This document shows positions 6,915 through 11,251 of a stretch of DNA of 11,251 bases, piece by piece. Source of the DNA: UPXZ01 sp035402725 (lineage in GTDB: Bacteria > Bacteroidota > Bacteroidia > Bacteroidales > Paludibacteraceae). The notes under the pieces were generated by a model, which was not told the origin of the DNA, ran no database searches, and saw only the letters and a list, made by a program, of their open reading frames with translations. The translations under genes were made by a program, and so were the position numbers. The stretch is from NCBI GenBank assembly GCA_035402725.1, contig DAONDU010000084.1:1-11251 (forward strand), read 5' to 3'. Position 1 is the first letter of the stretch. Each line of letters begins with the position of its first letter.

Positions 6915-8399
6915 TTATAATTCTTTGAATGTTTTCAGGTAGTTAGTATAGTTTTCTTCCCATAAGGAAGTGTTCTGAGGTTCAATAGTTTTCAGTTCCA
7001 CTGAATTTCGGATAATCTGACGGATTTCTTTTTTATCTTTAACCAATCCGGCGGCTTGTGCCTGCAGCAGTATGTTTCCGATAGCCGTTGCTTCCGATGG
7101 GCCTGCAATTACTGATTTTCCGATTGCATTTGCAGTAAATGAATTGAGCATTGTATTCTGTGATCCTCCACCGATTATATGCAGTGTGTGGATGGGGAAG
7201 GTGGCCAGGTTTTGAAGATTGGCCAGTACCTGTTTATAACGGAACGCCAGGCTTTCGTATATACACCGTGCTATTTCACCCATCGATTGCGGAACAAATT
7301 GTCCTGTTTGATTGCAGTATGTTTGAATGGCATTTATCATGGATTGAGGGCTTGCAAAACAAGGAGAGTCCGGGTTAATGAAGCATTTGAAAGGTGTTGC
7401 GGCTTCAGCAGCCTGTACGATTTCCTGATAGGTTACCGTTCCTTTTGTTTCCCATTCTTTTTTGCATTGTTCGATCAGCCACATCCCGCAGATATTTTTC
7501 AGTAGCCGGATAGAACCATCTGAGCCGCTTTCATTTGTAAAATTGAGGTTATAGGTTTCTTCGTTAATGACAGGTTCTGTCGATTCGATACCCATGAGTG
7601 ACCAGGTTCCTGAACTCAGATAGGCAAAATTTTCGTTTTCGGCAGGTGTAGCCAGTACAGCCGAAGCGGTGTCATGTCCGGCAACAGCAACAACCGAAAT
7701 GTCATCGAGTCCTGTTTGATGCATAACAGATGCCGACAGTTTTCCGATGACAGTTCCCGAAGAAACAACCGGAGCAAATTTATCGGCACTCAGGTTGATC
7801 ATTTCAAGCAATGATGTATCGAAAGTTCGTTTATAAGGATTAAGCATTTGCGAGGTGGAAGCGATGGTGTATTCTGTAACCATTTGTCCGGTAAGTAAAT
7901 ACGACAACGCGTCGGGCATGAAGAGTATCTTATCGACGAACGGATAAATGGAATTATTTTCCTCATGTTGCGTGGAAAGCTGAAAAAGGGTATTGAAATT
8001 CATTATTTGGATACCGGTTTTCATATAGACGTCTTTCTTGCTCATTTTCTCAAAAAATCTTTCCGGAGCACCGAAAGTGTGCGTGTCCCTGTAGCAGTAA
8101 GGCATTCTCAGGGGTTCACCGTCCTTTCCGAAACAAACAAAGTCAACGCCCCAGGTGTCAACACCCAAAGAGACAATTTGTACACCCTCCGATTTTATTA
8201 GCTTCAGTGATTTCAGTATTTCGCTGTACAAATGAAACAGGTCCCAGTACGAGCGTCCGTTGACGTCAATAATTGGATTGACAAAACGATTGATTTCTTT
8301 TAATTCCACCCGGTTGTCCTGGATGGTTCCCAGTATTGCTCTTCCACTTGATGCTCCTAAATCGATGGCTAAGAACGAGGTTTCTGTGTTTTCAATCAT
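6915..8399 (-). CDS. rhaB: Rhamnulokinase
   Basis: FGGY-family sugar kinase that phosphorylates L-rhamnulose to L-rhamnulose 1-phosphate with ATP in the cytoplasm. With the start chosen here (ATG at 8399-8397) the protein has 494 residues, close to E. coli RhaB at 489. Motifs seen: phosphate-binding DLGASSGRAI at 13-22, GVDTWGVDF at 79-87, GHDTASA at 241-247 with Asp243 as the probable catalytic base, SSGTWSL at 262-268, and the ATP-site HIIGGGSQN near residue 402. The reading frame is open further upstream to an ATG at 8486, but those 29 extra codons encode a hydrophobic, low-complexity stretch and would cover the likely -7 promoter box at 8438-8431, so the shorter start is preferred. It is the promoter-proximal gene of the rhaB-rhaA-rhaT operon and is divergent from susC. 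Confidence 0.95.
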   Translation of the reverse strand: MIENTETSFLAIDLGASSGRAILGTIQDNRVELKEINRFVNPIIDVNGRSYWDLFHLYSEILKSLKLIKSEGVQIVSLGVDTWGVDFVCFGKDGEPLRMPYCYRDTHTFGAPERFFEKMSKKDVYMKTGIQIMNFNTLFQLSTQHEENNSIYPFVDKILFMPDALSYLLTGQMVTEYTIASTSQMLNPYKRTFDTSLLEMINLSADKFAPVVSSGTVIGKLSASVMHQTGLDDISVVAVAGHDTASAVLATPAENENFAYLSSGTWSLMGIESTEPVINEETYNLNFTNESGSDGSIRLLKNICGMWLIEQCKKEWETKGTVTYQEIVQAAEAATPFKCFINPDSPCFASPQSMINAIQTYCNQTGQFVPQSMGEIARCIYESLAFRYKQVLANLQNLATFPIHTLHIIGGGSQNTMLNSFTANAIGKSVIAGPSEATAIGNILLQAQAAGLVKDKKEIRQIIRNSVELKTIEPQNTSLWEENYTNYLKTFKEL

Positions 8400-8430
8400 G
8401 ATAAATCTAAAATTAATAAATATAACATCG

Positions 8431-8438
8431 CAAAAATA
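8431..8438 (-). promoter_or_regulatory. Candidate -7 box of the rhaBAT promoter
   Basis: The minus strand reads TATTTTTG, matching TAnnTTTG, and predicts a transcript start near 8424 with a leader of about 25 bases. No clean TTTG -33 box is present at the usual distance, which fits a promoter needing an activator. Two copies of AATGAT (8457-8462 and 8468-8473, plus-strand reading), 11 bases apart, lie just upstream where an AraC-type protein could bind; this is weak pattern evidence only. Confidence 0.45.
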
Positions 8439-8959
8439 GAGATTATTGAAAATCGGAATGATGAAAAAATGATTTAATAAATACATTATTTGATATTATT
8501 TTTTACAGGTATGGATATGAAAAATCCGGACTTGTAACATGTAATTATACATAAGCCCCAAAGACGCAGTATTTATTCATTGATAATTTGTCGCGTCATT
8601 GCGGAGCTTAAATATTTCAGATGTTGATTTCTACTGCCATATATATGTATTATGAATGCTGTCAGTTTTAATAAATAAATATTGTTTCTAAGCATAAGTG
8701 ATTTTTTTCCGGTGATCTGCTTTATTTAACATGAGAGCCAAATCAGATAAAAATGCATGCATCGAAAACTAAGCATATATCCTTACATTATGCTATCTTT
8801 TATTTTTTAGTACCAGAATGTTATTTATTAATAGCTAATTCTAATAAACAGATAATCAGTAATTATGGAACAACACCTTTGGGTAATTGCCACATGAAAA
8901 AATATCAAAAATCTAACTTTTAATATCGTTTTTCATACTTTTAGGAATAAAACAGATAT

Positions 8960-8967
8960 TATTTTTG
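8960..8967 (+). promoter_or_regulatory. Candidate -7 box of the susC promoter
   Basis: TATTTTTG matches TAnnTTTG and continues as TATTTTTGCGAT (8960-8971), identical over 12 bases to the minus-strand sequence in front of rhaB. A TTTA-like element near 8940 could be a weak -33. Transcription would start near 8974, leaving a leader of about 160 bases before the susC ATG. Confidence 0.4.
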
Positions 8968-9135
8968 CGATTGAAATTTTACCTTATTTCTCTTAAATCT
9001 ACTCTCTGTTATCCGGAACCATTATAGATGGGTGAATGAAAGTGCATTATTTATGCTATTTCAATTTACTCCACGAATGCCAATTATTCCATAATACCAT
9101 ATAATCGATTACCTTAAAAATTAAATTTTTAACAA

Positions 9136-11251
9136 ATGAAAAACAAAATTCTTAGTTATTCGGATAAACTTGTTTATCTGAAAAAAACGAGCCTGGTTCG
9201 TTATGTATTGTTAATGGGCCTTGTCTTTTTTACTGCAAGTTTTTCTGCGTCCGCGGAAAACAGTCTTCAATCGCAACAACCTAAAAAAACTGTTACCGGT
9301 ATCGTATCCGATAGTTCGGGCGAACCTATTATAGGGGTAACCGTAAGAGAACAGGGTACTAAAAACGGAGTTATTACCAATGTCGATGGCCGTTATACCA
9401 TTAATGTAGGGAATGATGCCGTGTTGTCATTCAGTAGTGTTGGCTATAAAAACGTGATACAGGAAGTGGGTGTCAACAGAACACTGAACATCACCTTGCC
9501 TGATGATATTGCCACTCTCGACGAGCTGGTGGTAGTAGGTTACGGAACCGTGAAGAAAAGCGACGTTACGGGAGCTCTAATCCAGATGTCTGAAAAAACC
9601 ATTAAGGAAAGACCTGTGCAGAATGCCATCCAGGCTATGCAGGGTAAAGCTGCTGGTGTAGATATCCAGACTAATGGACGTCCCGGTGAAATTTCGGCTG
9701 TGGTTATTCGTGGTACAAGATCAATCAATGCCTCCAACTCTCCTTTGTATGTGGTTGATGGTGTTATACTTATGGGTGATATGAACGATATCAATCCCAA
9801 TGATATTGCTTCTATGGAAATTTTAAAAGATGCCTCATCAACAGCCATTTACGGTTCGAGAGGTGCCAATGGTGTTGTCCTTATCACTACCAAAACCGGT
9901 AAGAAGAATGTCATGTCAGTTGACTACAACACTACAGTTTCTTTTGACAGGATTAATTCCCTGACTGACTGGGCTTCAGCCGGTGAAATGCTTGACAGAA
10001 TGAGGACGGCAAACATCAACGGTTCCAACTATAAATCGGGTTCAGTTTCCCTGAACTATCCTGATCCGACTGCAGATATCACTTCTTTTGGAAATGGCGA
10101 TGCCTACACCATCGACGCCATAAGAAGCGCGTATGAATGGAATGATCCCGGCACTTTTTCTTCTGTGAAAATGAGATCATCCACAGCTGACGAAAAATTG
10201 ATGGGATATCCCGATATGGTACCTCTGTATGATTCTTCCAAAATCCCTACAACCGACTGGATTGACATGTTAACCCGTACCGGTCTGACTCAAAGTCATC
10301 AGATAGGAATTTCGGCCGGTACCGACAAATCAAAATTATATACATCCATCGGTTATTACGGCAATAAAGGTGCACAGATGAATCAGGGCTACAACCGCTA
10401 CACTTTCCGGTTAAATGGGGATATCAATCCGTTAAGCTGGCTGAATATCGGTGCTTCGGTAAATACATCGTACAGCGAACAGCAATATGGTAGAATAAAC
10501 CGTTCAGGAAGTGCTACCGGTGCAAACGACTCCTATGGTATGGCTCTGGGACAGTATCTGATGGCTCAGCCTTACGATAAGGATGGCAATATCATAGAAT
10601 ATCCGGGTAATAATGCCGGTGCTCCTGTATGGAACCCCTATATTGATCTTCAAAACAGCGAAGACCTGACCCGAAAAGTTAATATTCAGGCCAATACTTA
10701 CCTTGGAATAAAATTTGCTCCCTGGATTTCGTACAGAATGAATTTCGGTACAGGTTACCGTGTAAATCGTTCAGGTACCTATCAGGGTTCCGAATCCACT
10801 CTCCGCAGGAAAACTGTCGGAGCCGGATCGGCAGCAACCTTCTCCAATAGCGATAATTTTCAGTATCTTATCGAAAATATCATTTACCTGAATAAAAAAA
10901 TGGGCATACACGACCTGAGTGCTACACTTATGCAATCTGCACAGTATTCCCGAACCGAAAGTTCATATATCGAAGCATCAAAAATATTGTACGATACTTC
11001 CAGGTGGTATAATCTGGCTGCTAACCTTAATGGTAAACCCGACGATTATGGTTCCGGCTTCACCGAAAGTTCGATGGTGTCCTATATGGGCAGGGTCAAC
11101 TACAGTTTATTGGAAAGATACCTGTTGACAGCATCTCTTCGGTACGATGGTGCTTCGGTACTTGCCGAAGGTCATAAATACGACTTTTTCCCATCCTTTG
11201 CACTTGCCTGGAAAATGCAGGAAGAAGGGTTTATGAAATCAATCAACTGGA
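9136..11251 (+). CDS. SusC/RagA-family TonB-dependent outer-membrane transporter, 3' end outside the window
   Basis: Outer-membrane TonB-dependent transporter of the SusC type, which normally pairs with a SusD lipoprotein to import oligosaccharides. The frame stays open for 705 codons and runs off the window; full-length members have about 1000 residues. Order of parts: a signal peptide with a long basic N-region, a hydrophobic core at about 22-35 and probable cleavage after SASA40; a carboxypeptidase-regulatory-like domain at about 52-122 (TVTGIVSDSSGEPIIGVTV, DGRYTI, FSSVGYK); a TonB-box-like DELVVVGYGT at 129-138; a plug domain with AMQGKAAGVDIQ, VIRGTRS, SPLYVVDGV and ILKDASSTAIYGSRGANGV; then the start of the beta barrel. 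The ATG at 9136 has no clear Shine-Dalgarno, as is usual in this phylum. Divergence from the rhamnose operon suggests a polysaccharide utilisation locus for rhamnose-containing glycans (inference). A susD-like gene would be expected immediately downstream. Confidence 0.93.
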   Translation, partial: MKNKILSYSDKLVYLKKTSLVRYVLLMGLVFFTASFSASAENSLQSQQPKKTVTGIVSDSSGEPIIGVTVREQGTKNGVITNVDGRYTINVGNDAVLSFSSVGYKNVIQEVGVNRTLNITLPDDIATLDELVVVGYGTVKKSDVTGALIQMSEKTIKERPVQNAIQAMQGKAAGVDIQTNGRPGEISAVVIRGTRSINASNSPLYVVDGVILMGDMNDINPNDIASMEILKDASSTAIYGSRGANGVVLITTKTGKKNVMSVDYNTTVSFDRINSLTDWASAGEMLDRMRTANINGSNYKSGSVSLNYPDPTADITSFGNGDAYTIDAIRSAYEWNDPGTFSSVKMRSSTADEKLMGYPDMVPLYDSSKIPTTDWIDMLTRTGLTQSHQIGISAGTDKSKLYTSIGYYGNKGAQMNQGYNRYTFRLNGDINPLSWLNIGASVNTSYSEQQYGRINRSGSATGANDSYGMALGQYLMAQPYDKDGNIIEYPGNNAGAPVWNPYIDLQNSEDLTRKVNIQANTYLGIKFAPWISYRMNFGTGYRVNRSGTYQGSESTLRRKTVGAGSAATFSNSDNFQYLIENIIYLNKKMGIHDLSATLMQSAQYSRTESSYIEASKILYDTSRWYNLAANLNGKPDDYGSGFTESSMVSYMGRVNYSLLERYLLTASLRYDGASVLAEGHKYDFFPSFALAWKMQEEGFMKSINW

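Larger units (their letters stand above)
8400..9135. other. Divergent rhaB-susC intergenic region without genes
   Basis: This is 736 bases of AT-rich DNA with frequent stops in all frames and no credible gene, tRNA or CRISPR unit. It holds candidate promoters at both ends, a perfect 10-base palindrome ATGCATGCAT at 8753-8762, a 9-base direct repeat CTAAGCATA at 8688-8696 and 8769-8777, another 9-base repeat ttatgctat near 8788 and 9051, and an AT-only inverted repeat (ttaaaaat at 9114-9121 with atttttaa at 9125-9132) just before the susC start. None of these short repeats is compelling alone. The middle portion (about 8500-8900) shows nothing I can assign. Confidence 0.6.

Noticed and set aside
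8400..8486. A 29-codon upstream extension of rhaB beginning at an ATG at 8486
   Set aside because: The extra residues are hydrophobic and low in complexity, have no counterpart in rhamnulokinases I know, and would cover the best -7 promoter box. The start at 8399 gives the normal family length.
8508..8538. A tiny reading frame (M-D-M-K-N-P-D-L) in the divergent intergenic region
   Set aside because: Eight codons with no ribosome binding site or conservation evidence; such frames are expected by chance.
8680..8780. CTAAGCATA direct repeats as a CRISPR or iteron array
   Set aside because: Only two copies of nine bases, 81 bases apart, with no regular spacing; at most a pair of regulator half-sites.
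9540..9848. A 102-codon minus-strand open frame inside susC
   Set aside because: It is antisense to the conserved plug domain of SusC, whose strong motifs explain the absence of stops; no independent features.
1..11251. A mobile element, prophage or defence island
   Set aside because: No transposase, integrase, tRNA-linked attachment site, phage structural gene or defence-type domain is encoded; all genes are metabolic, transport or regulatory.

Overview
The window looks like a chromosomal segment from a member of the Bacteroidota, probably of the order Bacteroidales. Four things point there: a SusC-type TonB-dependent transporter, promoter-like elements matching the phylum's TAnnTTTG -7 box, mostly weak or absent Shine-Dalgarno sequences, and moderately AT-rich DNA with long AT-rich intergenic stretches. 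The species cannot be named from what is visible.

Layout, left to right. (1) Positions 1-2643, plus strand: the 3' part of a zinc-dependent medium-chain dehydrogenase, then a 432-residue class II aldolase made of two tandem aldolase domains. A palindromic GC-rich inverted repeat (1231-1344) lies between them. It supplies the last codons of the dehydrogenase and ends directly at the aldolase start codon. A rho-independent terminator follows. (2) 2816-3550, plus strand: a short lipoate-protein ligase A, flanked by terminators and probably transcribed on its own. A bidirectional terminator separates it from the convergent genes. (3) 3656-8399, minus strand: an L-rhamnose utilisation cluster transcribed rhaB (rhamnulokinase), rhaA (L-rhamnose isomerase), rhaT (L-rhamnose/H+ symporter), then an AraC-family regulator likely to be the RhaR-type activator. 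(4) 8400-9135: a 736-base divergent intergenic region with no credible gene. It carries candidate promoters for rhaB and susC that share a 12-base -7 sequence. (5) 9136 to the window end, plus strand: the first 705 residues of a SusC-like outer-membrane transporter, truncated by the window edge.

How the parts fit. Rhamnose or rhamnose-containing oligosaccharides would cross the outer membrane through the SusC-like protein (inference). RhaT would bring L-rhamnose into the cytoplasm, RhaA would isomerise it to L-rhamnulose, and RhaB would phosphorylate it to L-rhamnulose 1-phosphate. No ordinary single-domain RhaD aldolase and no iron-type FucO lactaldehyde reductase is visible. The tandem-domain aldolase and the zinc dehydrogenase are therefore candidates to finish the pathway, by cleaving to DHAP and L-lactaldehyde and then reducing the aldehyde, although the dehydrogenase also resembles sugar-phosphate/polyol dehydrogenases. 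The aldolase's second domain has lost the zinc ligands and acidic residue retained by the first.

I do not see a clearly new defence, mobile or RNA-based system. The most unusual items are the repeat that has become protein-coding and may fold over the aldolase start, the half-degenerate tandem aldolase, and the shared divergent promoter sequence.
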